The notes under the pieces: generated by a model
Seen by the model: the letters and a program-made list of their open reading frames with translations, nothing else
Databases searched by the model: none
Told to the model about the DNA's origin: nothing
Part shown: one piece after another, positions 1 to 12,241 of the stretch
Layout: every line of letters begins with the position of its first letter
How positions within the stretch are numbered: position 1 is the first letter of the stretch
Translations under genes and position numbers: made by a program
Source of the DNA: Paramecium octaurelia
Taxonomy: Eukaryota; Ciliophora; Oligohymenophorea; Peniculida; Parameciidae
Reading direction: 5' to 3'
NCBI GenBank assembly: GCA_905182995.1
Contig: CAJJDP010000063.1
Location: 3,846-67,845 of the forward strand
DNA length: 64,000 nt

Positions 1-32
1 CCCAAACCCAAACCCAAACCCAAACCCAAACC
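1..32. repeat. Telomeric CCCAAA repeat
   Basis: Five perfect CCCAAA units followed by CC start the window, with a degenerate partial unit after them. This is the C-rich strand of a ciliate GGGTTT-type telomere, so the window begins at a true chromosome end. C3A3 telomeres, together with the code and introns seen downstream, point to Paramecium macronuclear DNA. Confidence 0.95.
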
Positions 33-35
33 AAC

Positions 36-117
36 AGGCAGAACGAGCAAAGCAAAACAGTCGGGCTTCCACTTAGCAATAGGCAGAACGAGTCAAGCAA
101 AACAATCGGGCTTCCAC
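36..117. repeat. Subtelomeric tandem duplication, 37-bp unit
   Basis: Positions 36-72 and 81-117 carry two 37-bp copies starting AGGCAGAACGAG and ending CGGGCTTCCAC. They differ at only a few bases and are separated by 8 bp (TTAGCAAT). The word TTAGCAA recurs near 149 and 188, so a longer degenerate repeat field is likely. The GC content is well above the rest of the window. Confidence 0.8.
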
Positions 118-653
118 GGGGAGGGGAGGGAGGGGCACCTTTATCTGGTTAGCAAGTAATAACAGTGAGATGGGGATTTTTTCCCTAGTTAGCAAGCAAT
201 AAGAAAGGTAAAAGTATACGAAGGTCTTCCGAAATTTTCCGAAGGGATTTTTTGCCTTCGCGTTCACATGATTCATTAGGCGATATCAAAAACCATACCC
301 ATTATTTAACGAAAGGTTTTGGTTGCTAATATTCAAAAAACTATTTTTACAAATTTATATTTTCTAAAATTAACTTACGAAAACTTAGGTCAAGGTGATA
401 ATTTAATTTATAAGTATTTATTTCATACAACTATTTACTGGATTTGTTGAATTAATTATGTATTTTTAATGAAATTGACATACGTGAGTTTAAATTCGAA
501 TTTCAACATAATAAATATAATATTGTTAAAATTGAGGAATTTCAAGTTATTTAGGCAGTTTTTTCAAATGCACAAAAAGTGTTCACTTGTGTATGTAAGA
601 TTTAATTATTTAATTATTCTGAAATTCCAATTAATTAATTAATTTGCAATTTT
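118..653. other. Subtelomeric spacer without a gene
   Basis: A G-rich tract (about 117-135) and the TTAGCAA words give way to strongly AT-rich sequence. A standard-code frame on the minus strand at 73-276 has no protein-like composition and I regard it as chance. Nothing else is recognisable before the arrestin-like start codon. Confidence 0.6.
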
Positions 654-1810
654 ATGGGTAACAAATCAGGATCGGAATTTGGAAGCATGATGATTAGAAC
701 AGAAAAATCTGTTTATTTTGCTGGAGATGTTGTAAAAGGTTAAATTTTTCAGAATTTTAGGAAATATTTACCTTCATATCATAAAACCAGGTTATCATGG
801 AAATGTTGTTCAATTTTCAATTGTAGGAAAAGAGAAAACTCAGTGGACAAGTGGATAAAAATAAAGCAGAACGACACATCATGGCAAAAATCTCTTCCAT
901 AGGGACACTTTTGTTATTCATACATTTTTAAATTAAAACTAAATGGTCGGACAATATGTTTTTCCTTTTGAATTACACCTTCAACCAAATCTGCCAGGAT
1001 CTTTTGAGTCTAGGTATGGTGTTCTGGCAAGTCTTAATTACAAAGTCAAGGCTCGAATAGTATCAGCTTCTAAATCAATTAATGACGTCAAGCATAAATA
1101 AGATATTATCTTACGACAACCAATTAAAGAAATTTTATAAGTTTCTTCAAAATAAGTGACTGCTAATCTAACCACATGGTGCTGTAAACAACAAGGAGTA
1201 AATATGATATTCTATTTAAGTCTTCGACAATATCTGCAAAAGTAGAGAAAAATTTATATATACCAGGAGAATTTGTTTAAATAACATATGATATTGATAA
1301 TTCAGATTGTAAGCTTAATATAGAAAATATTGATGTGAATATAGTGAATAGGCTAACCCTTAAATCTAATTCAGGTACTTAGTTTGTCCGAGATTATCCA
1401 TTGAATGGTTTATCTCATAAAGGAATATAAAAAGGATTGAAAATATAGCCAACTAGTTCAAGTGAATGTTCTATAGAAGTGGCTAATACTAAAACACCAG
1501 GGTTTGTTATCACACCTTCAGCATCAGGACACTTAGTGAATTCAACATACTATGTTAAAATAATTCCAAATTTTGAAGGTAGTAATTTTAAATATTGAAA
1601 GGTTGTACGTGTTGTAGTTCGAGTCCAATATTATTAGTACCAATAACCATGTTAACAGTTCTTTCAAAAGATCAATTAGAACCAATTGTGTAGCCTGAAA
1701 ATTGGCAACCATAAGCCTTTTAGCCTTTGATTATAAAATCAAATAGCACCAATCCTTTCAATAACAAAAATAGTAATTTGAAAGGTATGGCTAACAATAT
1801 GGATAATTGA
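654..1810 (+). CDS. Arrestin-like protein
   Basis: A 362-residue arrestin-fold protein in four exons; the 22-23 nt introns lie at 739-760, 1198-1220 and 1579-1601. The N-terminal half has the arrestin pattern YFAGDVVKGNIYL near residues 20-32, then FPFELHLQPNLPGSFES near 100. The C-terminal half restarts with YLPGEFVQITYDI, the arrestin_C pattern. It begins MGNKSGS, a possible N-myristoylation signal. Such proteins act as adaptors at membranes and in endocytic traffic; that role is known for the family and inferred here. The start is the first ATG in the open frame. It is the first intact gene after the telomere. Confidence 0.85.
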
Positions 1811-4092
1811 TCATTGATATATCCAAAATAATAATAATTTTAAAATTTCAAATCTATACTTATAATATTTTATAATCAAAATGTCAATTTGATAAATAGC
1901 TAAACGAATATTAAATGATTTAGGCATAATTCAAATCTTGAGTAAAAATAAGTAAACTAAAATCTGCAATTAAAATAATTTTTTAATTAAGTTAGAGCAA
2001 ATCATTCAAATCTGCAAGATATCATTTTATTTAGAAAACCCATGAAATTAAAAGATAATTAAACTCCTTTAGTTTTTCAAGGAATAATTTAATGATCATT
2101 ATGGAGGATAAGGCAGAAAATGCATAATTGTATTGTTATAGAAACAATGTTGTATATTGCAAAAAAAAAGAATAGTAAATAGGATGAGCAAAATCAGGAG
2201 GTAAAAAAAATAATGGATTAAGTGATGGAGACTATCAAATACAAGGAAACCAAAAAATGCAAATGTTAATTCAATCACACATTCATTCATTTTAGGGTTA
2301 GAGAGGTATTCTTTGATGGAATGATGGCCACAAAAATTAAGAGATGTTTGTGAATCTGCTTGAAAATTTGATTGCCAAATCAGTACTTAAAAAAAAATAT
2401 CAATACATTGTCTAAGCATTAATTATGATTATGGAGAGAAAAATGTAGAATTACTTATAAGCAAGTCAATTGCAAAAATCGGATTGTGAAATGTGAATAT
2501 TATTTACTAGAATGAATTTTATTCTTAGAATCAATTAGTAAAATGTGTGAGAAAATATTTTTATTTAGATGAAATAATACAACATTAATGAGATTATTAT
2601 TAATTTAAGTTAGATTCTCTATTTTCTGTAGATAATTATTTAAATTTTTGTCGACTGAAACTTTAAATGCTGATTATGAGGTTGCTTTTTTTTTTGATAA
2701 TTATCATCCTATCTGCTTAATATTGTAAAGGAAAACCTCACTATCAAGATTAATCACGATTGAATGCATCCTTGAGCAATTTTCACCTTGATTGATCTAC
2801 AGAACTAATAAATTTACACTACTCGCTATCATCTCTTCAATTAAACTTGCTACGAACTAGCTTTAATTGCAATTTTTTGAGTTCTCATTTTTAATCTGGA
2901 TTAACTACAGTTGATTTAGAATCATAAAGTGAATTTTATTTTGTCCTTTTTCTTTGTAGTTAAATATTGATAAATTGTAATTGTGGGTTAAGATTGAGTG
3001 GCATTGGCCTTAGTTTTATCCTTCTTTGTTGAGTTAGTAATCTACCTCTCTAAATCTTTTATATAAAGTTACATATTTCTAAGTTATGAGATAATAAAAA
3101 AAAATAACAAATCTGAAAACTACAATTTGATGATTTAGTTATCTGTTTATGATTCATTCCTGTTATATCGTATCATAGAAAATAGCAAATAACGTATTCA
3201 AGGATAAAGCAATAATATTGAATTGGCAAACATAATTGATTGAAAGTTAATTTACATTGATATTTCTGATCTTTTCTTCTAGATTTTTAATGTATATATA
3301 TATTCAAAATTCATAAGAATATAATCAATTTTAGAAGTTAAATATATAAAATATTTTTACTACTTCTTGCAATCTATTTGTACTTGAGATCACTGATAGA
3401 TAAATCAAATTTGCTCTTTAAATCAATTTGAGTTCATTGATATATTTCCATAAATTATTAGGGAGTTTTATAAATGTTAGATCAATTTAGAAGAAATTTC
3501 TTAGTTGTTTTATTTCTTACTTATCCTTTACCTAAAATTTCAAGTTCATTCGGTAAGGTTCTTAAGCATTACCTTATTTAATATTGTTTTTATCACTCTC
3601 TCATTCAATTTTCTTACTTTACTATACCACATAATAAACCTTTAGTTGAGTTTTTTTATTCCTACATCAAAACCAACCCAGGCATCTAGCCATTATTTTA
3701 TCTTTATTCTACTAATCCTTCAAAATCTTACTGATATTATTTATAGCCATATAATCAATTGATTCACATGTATGCAATAGAAAATTGTACAATATATTTT
3801 ATAATTAATAATATAATTTTCTAATCCAAACCCATAAATTATTTTTAGAAATCTTAAATCTTATAAACCATGTTTTATTTGTATAATTAGATTACTACCA
3901 AAAAGACCCATAGAAGGAAAAAAATGATACCGAACAATATACTTTTAAAAGAAAGATGTATCTTAAGGGTTTATTCATCTGAATACTACATTGGTCAATA
4001 AAAATATTAGATATCACTAGCCATTTTGAAAGAATTCAAAAAATTAATTTGCATATAAAGAAGAGAATTAATTTCTATTCGGTGATTACATA
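1811..4092. other. Subtelomeric region with no intact gene
   Basis: About 2.3 kb of AT-rich sequence. A code-6 open stretch on the plus strand at roughly 2115-2345 encodes a lysine-rich peptide, but it has no clear exons or family match. The rest shows short frames with frequent TGA on both strands. I read it as decayed or non-coding subtelomeric DNA. Confidence 0.5.
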
Positions 4093-4587
4093 ATGAAGAA
4101 ATTAGAAAGAAAAAAAAATTAAATCTCCAAACACTTTACTTCTACTAATTTAAAAAATAAGTCACAAATTTATTCTGTACTATTGATTTTACAGATCTAA
4201 ATTTAAATTTAGGGAATTGGTTTCGGATATTTTTAAGAACAATTATTAATCATGATAGTGTTTGAAAAACTGGTAAATCAATAAGTAATATAAAGGTGTA
4301 AAGTCAAACTGGTGACAAACATAATTTTAATTATATTATCTAATAGGCATTTAACAATTTCCTATTCAAATTTTCTCCCTATCTCACATCTAACGCTTGG
4401 AGCAGGGTATAATTCTGAGGAGGTCAATACAAGAGATAATATAGAAGCTTCAGCAGATAGCCCTAGTTCTATTATTGAAGTAGAACTATTTTTTCAAAGA
4501 TATTCTTAAACTATCCACCAACAGCTCATTAAACAATATTTCATGTATATTCACATCCCATTTAATCTATATTCTCAATCTCTTTGA
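4093..4587 (+). pseudogene. Decayed histidine-kinase-like ATPase fragment
   Basis: A TGA-free frame of 164 codons. It contains, in the right order, weak echoes of a histidine-kinase HATPase_c domain: KHFTSTN (compare NAxKFT), QGIGFGYFQEQL (compare DxGIGIxxEDxxxLF), FEKLVNQQVIQ, LTIS and a final SSIIEVELFF. Linking segments do not fit the family, and no dimerisation or receiver domain is visible nearby. Ciliates have many hybrid histidine kinases, so a subtelomeric relic is plausible. It may instead be a chance frame; the identification rests on motif order only. Confidence 0.35.
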
Positions 4588-5429
4588 ATTCCAAATAGTC
4601 GTTCTAAGCAATTCTCAAAGACTGTATTTCCCGAGCTCTTGGCCGGCTTTATTAATTTATATGCAGATATCATGATTCGCTGCTTTTTTTTGCATTTTTT
4701 CAATTAAAGATCAGCTCCTCCATTTCAGGCCGTTTTCTGCTTTTCTATTCTCTAAAATGTACATCTCGTAGATATCTTGAAAGAAGCACAAATAAGGTCA
4801 AGCTAAAGGAGGGAAGGCAGCTAATGGCTGTACATATATATATTGCATTTTGTGCATATTCGTTCAAAGAGTTTGTAGAAAGCAAAACATATTTCTTAAC
4901 AAACTCTGGGGTTTTGTTAATAAGCAAAAATAATTTAAATGACATTTAACTAAAAGTTTACAGAGTAATGAAAGAAAAACAAAAAACAATTTAATCAGAA
5001 ACCTATTCGGTTTTTTACGCTTTAATATAATAGCAATAAAATTACTCTGAATTGTTAAGATGCTTTAAGAGCCGAATTTTGATTGTAAAAAGTGTTTCTT
5101 TTCAACTTAATTAGATCTGGTAGTTTGAAATAAAGCTGTCAAGAAAAAACTTTGAATTTTAAATAGATTCCCTATATTTGCAAACCTAATCACTTTGTGA
5201 AAATGAATTTTTATGTAATCTTACTTGTAAAAATCGATAAGAAGTTTAAATAGCACAACTAAGAGGTCACACTAAGACTTGAAACCAATTATACTATAGG
5301 TAATTTTATAAATATTCTCAGAAACAAAGAATTACTTAAAGTAATTTCAAACTGATTAATAAATTAGTTTCTCTACAATCATTGACATCTTTGTTTAAAA
5401 TTAAAAACAATTTTCTTTCACCATTCACT
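4588..5429. other. AT-rich spacer without a supported gene
   Basis: A minus-strand frame around 4708-4945 (about 84 residues in code 6, hydrophobic N-terminus) is the only open stretch of note. It has no family resemblance and no exon structure. The remainder has scattered TGA in all frames. Confidence 0.5.
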
Positions 5430-5745
5430 TCAGTACCCAATTTTTTTTGGTTGAACACAATCATTGCTCCATCTATAGTCCACATCTATTCTCATCCTAC
5501 ACTCTTTCATCTTCATTTTTAAGTGCTCCGAACCAACTAGACTCATTCCCCTTCTCTTAGTCACAATCCCCCATGAATTATGATGATAAACTTTGGTCAT
5601 CAAGTTCCCCATTCAATAAATATCCTGATAAGCCGTTCCGCTGTCTAATGCCGTCTTATCTCTCTTGATAGGGCGATTTTTAATGCATAGAATCTTATTA
5701 GGAGTTGGCTTCTGGTTTGGCTGAACTGTATCTTTTTCTTGTTAT
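5430..5745 (-). pseudogene. Degenerate MORN-repeat-like gene remnant
   Basis: Two overlapping minus-strand frames (one 5461-5688 with an ATG, one ending near 5430) alternately echo MORN-repeat phrases: ALDSGTAYQDIY, then MGNLMTKVYHHNSWG, then YRWSNDCVQPKKIGY. These resemble the usual YxGxWxNGxxxGxG and YTWSNGDVYVGQF patterns, but the resemblance moves between frames, as expected of a decayed gene. MORN proteins are abundant in ciliates as membrane and cortex scaffolds. The assignment is by eye and tentative. Confidence 0.4.
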
Positions 5746-6079
5746 GGATGTATTCATACATCTAAACTTGTTAATAGAAAATTATAAAAAATGAACAATG
5801 ATCTATAATGATCTACAATAATGATTAGTTAAACAATAACTCAAAGTTTAGATCTCTAGTGATGTGTATATACTTTTTGTAACCCCTTTGAATTTCAAAG
5901 ACTACCTTATTAATTTTTCAAAATTTCTTGGGGAGCAAATCTTGCATAGAAAATCATCTGATAACTATATAATACTTAATAAATTAGTAATGAAGTTAAA
6001 CCAATTTATTCTTTCTTCAAAGTTGAATTTACAATTTGGATAAGATTAATAAATTTGTTAGAGATTAGTTCATCAAATT

Positions 6080-6292
6080 ATGAAAGGGAATTTCATTATC
6101 ATATTTGTTCTAGTGATTAAGGTTGATACCAAGGAACGTAAGAATACTGAGATTAAAAAGCGTGCCAACGGATAAAATCGAAATGATGTAAGAAAAGTGG
6201 ATGTAAAAAGTCTAATAACTACAAAATTGAAAATATATTTTGAATTGTTAGTTTTGCATTCTATTTGCTAATACATTAGAATAGAAATATGA
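6080..6292 (+). CDS. Possible small secreted protein
   Basis: A 70-codon single-exon frame opens with a signal-like stretch (MKGNFIIIFVLVIKV), followed by a basic Lys/Arg/Asn-rich middle, and ends at TGA. There is no family match. A second TGA-free stretch follows at about 6323-6445 in another frame, so this could be one exon of a larger, partly decayed gene. It lies between decayed subtelomeric DNA and the first dense gene cluster. The call is weak. Confidence 0.25.
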
Positions 6293-6760
6293 AAACAGGA
6301 TAGAGGAAGGTTGATGACAGGATGAAGTTGAAGATAATCAACGAATTATGAGTATAATTAGCAACGGTACTAACAATAGCTATGCCGAATTGCTATTAAA
6401 TAATCTAAGTAATTTGATTGTGAACTCAACTTTTTATGGCTTTGGTGTTTATTGAGGATGAGGAAGTCTTTTTCTATGATGCAAGGCTATGAAGGATGAG
6501 GATTAAGCCTCTAAGTTTCAACCGTAAATCTAAGCAAAGGGTGAAATAGGCATTCAGGCTGTCTCTTAGCAGGCAAACCTTACCCTGCGTTTTGTAAAGG
6601 TAGGGTAAGGTGATTATATGTTTTTTGAGAAAGGAAGACTTAAATTTTTAAGTTTTGACTTCACAGTCATATAATTTTTTCTGTAACCAAACCTAAGGCT
6701 CCAATTTCAAAAACTCTTACTACAACAATAATTATAATATTTATTTAATTATTCATTAGC
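6293..6760. other. Spacer with a short unassigned open stretch
   Basis: A TGA-free stretch near 6323-6445 reads DEVEDNQRIMSIISNG and onward, possibly an orphan exon. From 6560 to 6620 the sequence is relatively GC-rich and contains an imperfect inverted pair (CTTACCCTGC and GGTAGGGTAAGG), a candidate hairpin. No gene is supported. Confidence 0.4.
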
Positions 6761-7664
6761 ATGTCACTTAAATATCAATTCAATGAATTACATTCTTATC
6801 GTCATTTTTATTATCAAGGGAATAATCGAAAACACTAAGTAAATAATTAATCAAAGAATGCAAAGCTTAAAAAAGAATTAGGTTATAATATTAATATCAA
6901 GCATTTACCATCTATTGCTGAAAATCAAGGAAGTGATAACTTAAAGAAGACTATGCAAGAATTACCATCATCGATTGATTCATTATAAATTAATACTCGA
7001 AGGAGAAAAACTTAGATAGATTGGCTATATTCAAGCAAAATTAATTAGGAAAATATATTAATGTAGAATCGAATATTTGTGCAAAACTTATTTTCCCCAA
7101 CTTAACTTATTGAATTTTATGACAATCAATTGCTTTCTGGGATTGAGGAAGCATAAAAATAATAATTCATTAATAGCAGACTTATTGTTTGCAAGTTTCT
7201 GATTCAAAAATGCTTCCAAAACCTCAAATTACTTTAATTGGATGTTTTGTTATAATGTTCAAAATGTAAATAAATACTTTAAGCTTCAACCAATATAATA
7301 AAAAAGACCAAATCACCTGCCATATTCATCAATCACTGCAACTAAAATATAACGATAGACTTTTTTCATAGTAAATGCTCTAAAATAATTAGATAATGAT
7401 TAATTCCCCAAAAATTAGGAAAATTAAACTTCTCACATTGCTTGTATGTCTAGGGGCTAAGAAAAGGTTGTAATTATAAAAGCTAAATGTGCTGTGATTT
7501 GTAAATGCGAAAATGAAAATGATGCAATATTAACTCTAGAGAATCCATTGCAATTGAAAGACGGAAATTATATTCTCTTGGCAAATGAACCTTATCGGAA
7601 ACTCTGCAGATATTGTTGTAGAGAAGTCATATTATAGTAGTGCGAACTTATGATATTGCCATGA
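6761..7664 (+). CDS. Unknown conserved-looking protein with Cys pairs
   Basis: 293 residues in two exons; one 22-nt intron at 7371-7392. The N-terminal 80 residues are polar and basic. The middle reads like a folded domain (RLIVCKFLIQKCFQNL, then LLQCSKCKQIL), followed by CNQ near 200, KCAVICKCENE near 245 and KLCRYCCREVILQQCE at the end. The paired cysteines suggest a metal-binding module, but I do not recognise the family. It stops 62 bp before the kleisin start on the same strand. Confidence 0.7.
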
Positions 7665-7726
7665 TTGATTTTATTATTTTTATTATTCTTTGTTTGGAGC
7701 CAAAATATTGTTTTAATATTCAAATT

Positions 7727-9679
7727 ATGAAAAAGAACAAATAAGTATCTGCAAAAACTAAGTATCTCAAAAAGAAAAAGGAAATGCCGAGTGGTGTAGA
7801 TGATTTGGCAACTCATGAGGAAAATGATATTGTTAAATTTGCCCAAACTAAATAATAACAGAGCAATAAATTCTAATAAATCTAATTAAAACCTACAGAT
7901 CTAAGTTCGAGTGACGAGGAAGTTGAGGTTTAAAACAAAGATGATCCTGATGAACAATCTCGATTTGTGCTGGGTCTTATATAAAAAAATGTATTAATTT
8001 AAGTAATATGGTTAGAGAGTTAATGAAAAAAATTCATTTGACATACCTATGATTAATCTGAGGGATTTAAATGCCTTTAAATGTATTATTATTTATTATA
8101 TCTGTAGAAATTGAATAAGGAGATGCTTGGAAACATATATCAGCATCCTTAGATGCAGGTTCAAAAATATATGGATTTAGAGTAGATCTAGTGCATTAAA
8201 ATACGTTTAAAGTCTTGGGTGGTTTACATAGAACTTAGATTCCTGATAAATAAAATTAAGAAGTTGAATAAGAATTTGAATAAGAGTAATTAAGAAAAAA
8301 GAAATTACACAATACTGGGGGTGAAAATACTTTAGAAAAAAATTAAGCCAACATTGATACCAATAAATACGATTTAGAATTTGAGATTGATCCTTTATTT
8401 TAATAAACTTCTGCAAAATTTGATGAAGCTGGAGCTAAGGGACTTTTGATGAATAATCTAACAATCAATGAAAACCTAATGCTTGCTTTAGATTCTGAAG
8501 TTCTACCTATAAAACCAATTCAAAGCACCATAAACATTGAAAGTACGATATATATCGAAATTAGGTTATAAATCTATGCTCAAAAACCTCAATAACTTAA
8601 GACTCTGTCCTGAATTAACTGAATTTAGGGAAAATATCTTTTAGAAAGGGCAAAGGTTGGTTGATCTTAAATAAGAGAAAACTTTTATGGCCGTTATGAA
8701 TCCAGTAGGAATGAATATGGACTTTTAAGTGGAAGACCAATAATATGAGAATTTGCCAGAAGAAATGAATCTAGACGATTAAGTATCTATTAATTCTGGA
8801 AATTAAAATTGCTAATCATTGTTCTAATAGTAGGGGCAATAATTTTAATAAAATAAATTTAACATTTTAAATTTTGAATAGGCAGCAGCCAACATTGGAA
8901 CTGGAAAAGTATTTGAAAATGAAAAGGAACAAGTTGCTTGGATGGCGCTTGATATGAATTTACAACCAAAGAAAAAGGTAACTTGCCCTTAAGCTGATAA
9001 AACTAAGAAGAGTAAATCAAAAAAAAAGAATGGCCTAAATTTTGCATTTGGAGATGATGATGATGAAGAAGAAGAACTTGATAGAAAAACAATTATGCAA
9101 CCAAAGGAAAAGGAGAATTATTGTATTAATAAGGATCCATTAAAACAGTTAAATTTGTTACCGAAATCTTATTAAATTGATAGATAGGAGTAATTTATTT
9201 TTTATTTATTTTAGTTTATATTAGCCATTTTAAATTGCAAAAATACCTCAATGGGGAGAAGAGATACTTGATGAAGGATAAATGTAAAATGAAAATTATG
9301 AATATGGTGGAGTTGATGATGAACTCCCATAATAGTTACAATAAAACATGGGAATAGGAACTTCTTTGCGAAATAATCCAACCGGGAGACTCAATATACC
9401 TATCAAAGAACTCAAAAGCCAAGTCTGGTCAACATTATCGAAGAAAATACCAGTAGTTAATTTATGTAACAATAGTTATCAACAGAAAATCAAGGATTAG
9501 AGTTCAATTAGATTAATTAAATTTTACCTGAAATCTTGAAAATGCCTACAAATAAAGGAAGGGTTTCCATATAAACTTGCTTTGTGACTATGTTGCATTT
9601 AGCAAACGAATAAGGCTTAAAATTCATTTAAAACAATGATGAGAATGATTTTGTTATATAGCGTGAAGCTACAAAATGA
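7727..9679 (+). CDS. NCAPH: Condensin complex subunit 2 (kleisin CAP-H/Brn1)
   Basis: A 610-residue protein in six exons (introns of 22-25 nt). It follows the CAP-H layout: NSFDIPMINLRDL and LDAGSKIYGFRVD near residues 85-130, the conserved DPLFQQTSAKFDEAGAKGLL near 200, acidic low-complexity segments, IPQWGEEILDEG, IPIKELKSQVWSTL and a C-terminal winged-helix-like FVTMLHLANEQGLKF. CAP-H bridges the SMC2-SMC4 heads and binds the HEAT subunits, compacting chromosomes at division. An upstream in-frame ATG at 7661 exists but overlaps the previous gene's stop; 7727 is preferred. It converges on the CK1 gene, 119 bp away. Confidence 0.92.
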
Positions 9680-9798
9680 AAATGAAAAATTATTTTTAAG
9701 AATAAAGCATTTATTCTATCCATATAGATTTATTAGGTATTTTTAATGTTATATCATATTAATACATATAAAAATAAAATAAAGAGTTTGGGAAACTA

Positions 9799-11521
9799 TC
9801 AATTAATTGATTTTTTGAAGCGTCTACAATATGGTAAGTACAATATACATACGCGTTTACTGCTGCTTATTTTAAAAGCATATATTAACGTTCAATTCCT
9901 TCATCTGCTTCATTCATTTTAGAAAATTCTTTTATAGTTTCTTCCTCTTTTTTATATGATAATTTTTATTAAGAATTTGAATTTCTGGCAATTTTTTTTT
10001 GTTTCTATCCTGTAATTTGTTATATATATGAATTTGGAGTAATTGATAATTTTTTTTCATTTAAATTTGACCTTTTTTATTCAGGAGTTAAACATAAATT
10101 TTGTTTACTATTATTAACCCTTGAGTTAGAATTGAATGAAATTTTGCTTAACCTACTTAACATACTAGGCTATATCCCTAACAGTACACTGCCGTTATTA
10201 AAATCAATTTCTGAGTGAGAATCATTATAGCTACTAACAGATTACATTCTATTTTTTCGCCTGTTAATATCTGGGGCCAAACTTGACTTTCGTTATTCTG
10301 GAGTTTTAAGTAGGGAATTCATTTCTAGTTGCTCTTGCGAATAATTTAATAAAGATCCTCCAATATTATTTGAAGAAATTTCATCTTTTGATTTTTTAAA
10401 TCTAAAATACTCCTAAATGTATACAATGATATTTTGTTATTAATTAAATTACTATTATTTGAACTACTAGGCAAATGGCCTTCAATTGAATACTTTTTTT
10501 TATCATCTATTCTTTCTGATTTTGGGCCTAAATCCCAATCAAAAATAAGATCTTTTTATTAGTAATTGTGCTCTTATGATATTTTCTTAAATAAGGATTG
10601 ACAATATTTATAATTAGGTTCTGCTTTAAAGGGCAAACCCTTTGTATAATCTAAGAATCTTCCAAATTCGATTGGAATTCCTTTGCATAATTCATTCATG
10701 TCTATTTTCATTTTCATTTGACCAACTTATCTCATTTTGTCTTCTTCATCAATAAATTACAGGTTTTACCAAGGCAGTTACCCTAAAATTATTCGCATCT
10801 ATTATACCTTTTAATAAAAATATAAGCATGTAACCTAATGATTCCAAATCATCTCTTCGACTTAATGAAAATCCTTTATGTGCATTGATGCTTGCATATC
10901 GGGTAGTTCCAATAAATGGTTAGTTCTCTCGAAATGATCTGAATTATTTAAGAAGTTTACATGTGCGAATCGTTTTCATCCTTATAAAACTTGCTTATTC
11001 CAAAATCTACTATATAAAGCAGATTGTCTTCATCTTCTTTGCCAACAAGTACATTTTCTGGTTTAATGTCTCTATGTAGCACTTTGCTAAAAATAAAGCA
11101 ATTCTTATCTACTTTTTGTGTATGCTCTCAATAATGTTAATCATTTGTTCAGCAATATTTAGCACACATTTTAGAGAAAATTTTCGAAAGGTTTTCATAA
11201 AATGTGTTAGGTCTCTGCCCAAATATTAAATTACTAAAACATTTGAATCTCCATCTTTTCCTGCCCAATGTAATTTTGGTATTTAAGGTGTTTATTACAA
11301 TCTTTTTAAAATTTCTGCCTGAGTATTACTTAACCTATTAATACCTCTCTTTCTAAACTTGTATCTTCTTTGTTGCCTTTATCGATCTTAATTGCCACTA
11401 TAGCTCTTGTATTAATATCCTATCCACAATAAACAACTCCAAATGATCCAGCTGAAACTCTCTTCTTCGTGATATATGTGGTGTTAATTAATCTTTAAAG
11501 TTATTGATTTTGAATGCTCAT
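9799..11521 (-). CDS. Casein kinase 1-family Ser/Thr kinase
   Basis: 523 residues, seven exons, introns 22-29 nt. The kinase domain shows a glycine loop ([11 protein letters not shown]), VAIKI lysine, [12 protein letters not shown] catalytic loop, DFGISK, and the CK1 signatures [15 protein letters not shown] and [24 protein letters not shown] in place of the APE motif. The C-terminal 200 residues are Ser/Asn-rich and look disordered. CK1 kinases favour acidic or primed serine sites in diverse pathways. The N-terminus is short (about 16 residues before the loop); an extra 5' exon cannot be excluded. It converges on the kleisin gene. Confidence 0.9.
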
Positions 11522-12241
11522 AAATTCTAAACAACTCTGATAATAAAAATAATAAAACTTTGACAGAATTAATTATTACAATCTATGAATTAGTAATTAT
11601 ATCATTAAATAAAAAGGATATACCTTCGAGAAAAGATTATCTCTTTGGAATTGTTTGCAAACAATTTCAATTTTAGAATGATCTCAAAAATAATTAAATT
11701 TATGTAAAAATGCAAATGAATCACTTTTAAAAATAAGAACATGGTTAAGTGTTATCTACAATTTGTCCACAAATAAAGGTTAATGAATAAAATCTTATTA
11801 AGATTCATTAAACGATGAAGGAATAGTTTAGCTATAATTACAGACTATATTCAGGATTGGAATCTATGAGTATAATCAAACCAAATTTCATATATTTCAT
11901 TGAAAAACAGTTTTTAGAATTATAATTTTCATAAAAATAAAAATTTCTATTTTAATAAAATATATGTAAAACTGTGCAATAATTTATTGTAATTCACAAA
12001 AAGTATGTTTGTAGTTTAAATTTGATAAAAATTTTGAGAGTTTTCAATATTGAATACTATATAATCAATTTTGTAGAAATTAGAATAGCAGAAAGGCAGC
12101 TGATTGATTGTGAATTACTCAGAGGAGTATGAAATTTATTACCTTTTAAGATATATTTTTAAAACTGATTATTGAAATGAATAATTACAGAATCATGTGT
12201 AGTAAAGAAATGATAAATTATTGAAAAATAATAATAAAAAA
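11522..12241. other. AT-rich intergenic region
   Basis: About 720 bp between two divergently transcribed genes (CK1 on minus, Rab on plus). TGA codons interrupt all frames and no motif stands out. It presumably holds both promoters. Confidence 0.6.

Noticed and set aside
4745-4945. Minus-strand frame beginning MSFKLFLLINK, about 84 residues in code 6.
   Set aside because: No motif, exon structure or composition supports a gene in this decayed subtelomeric zone.
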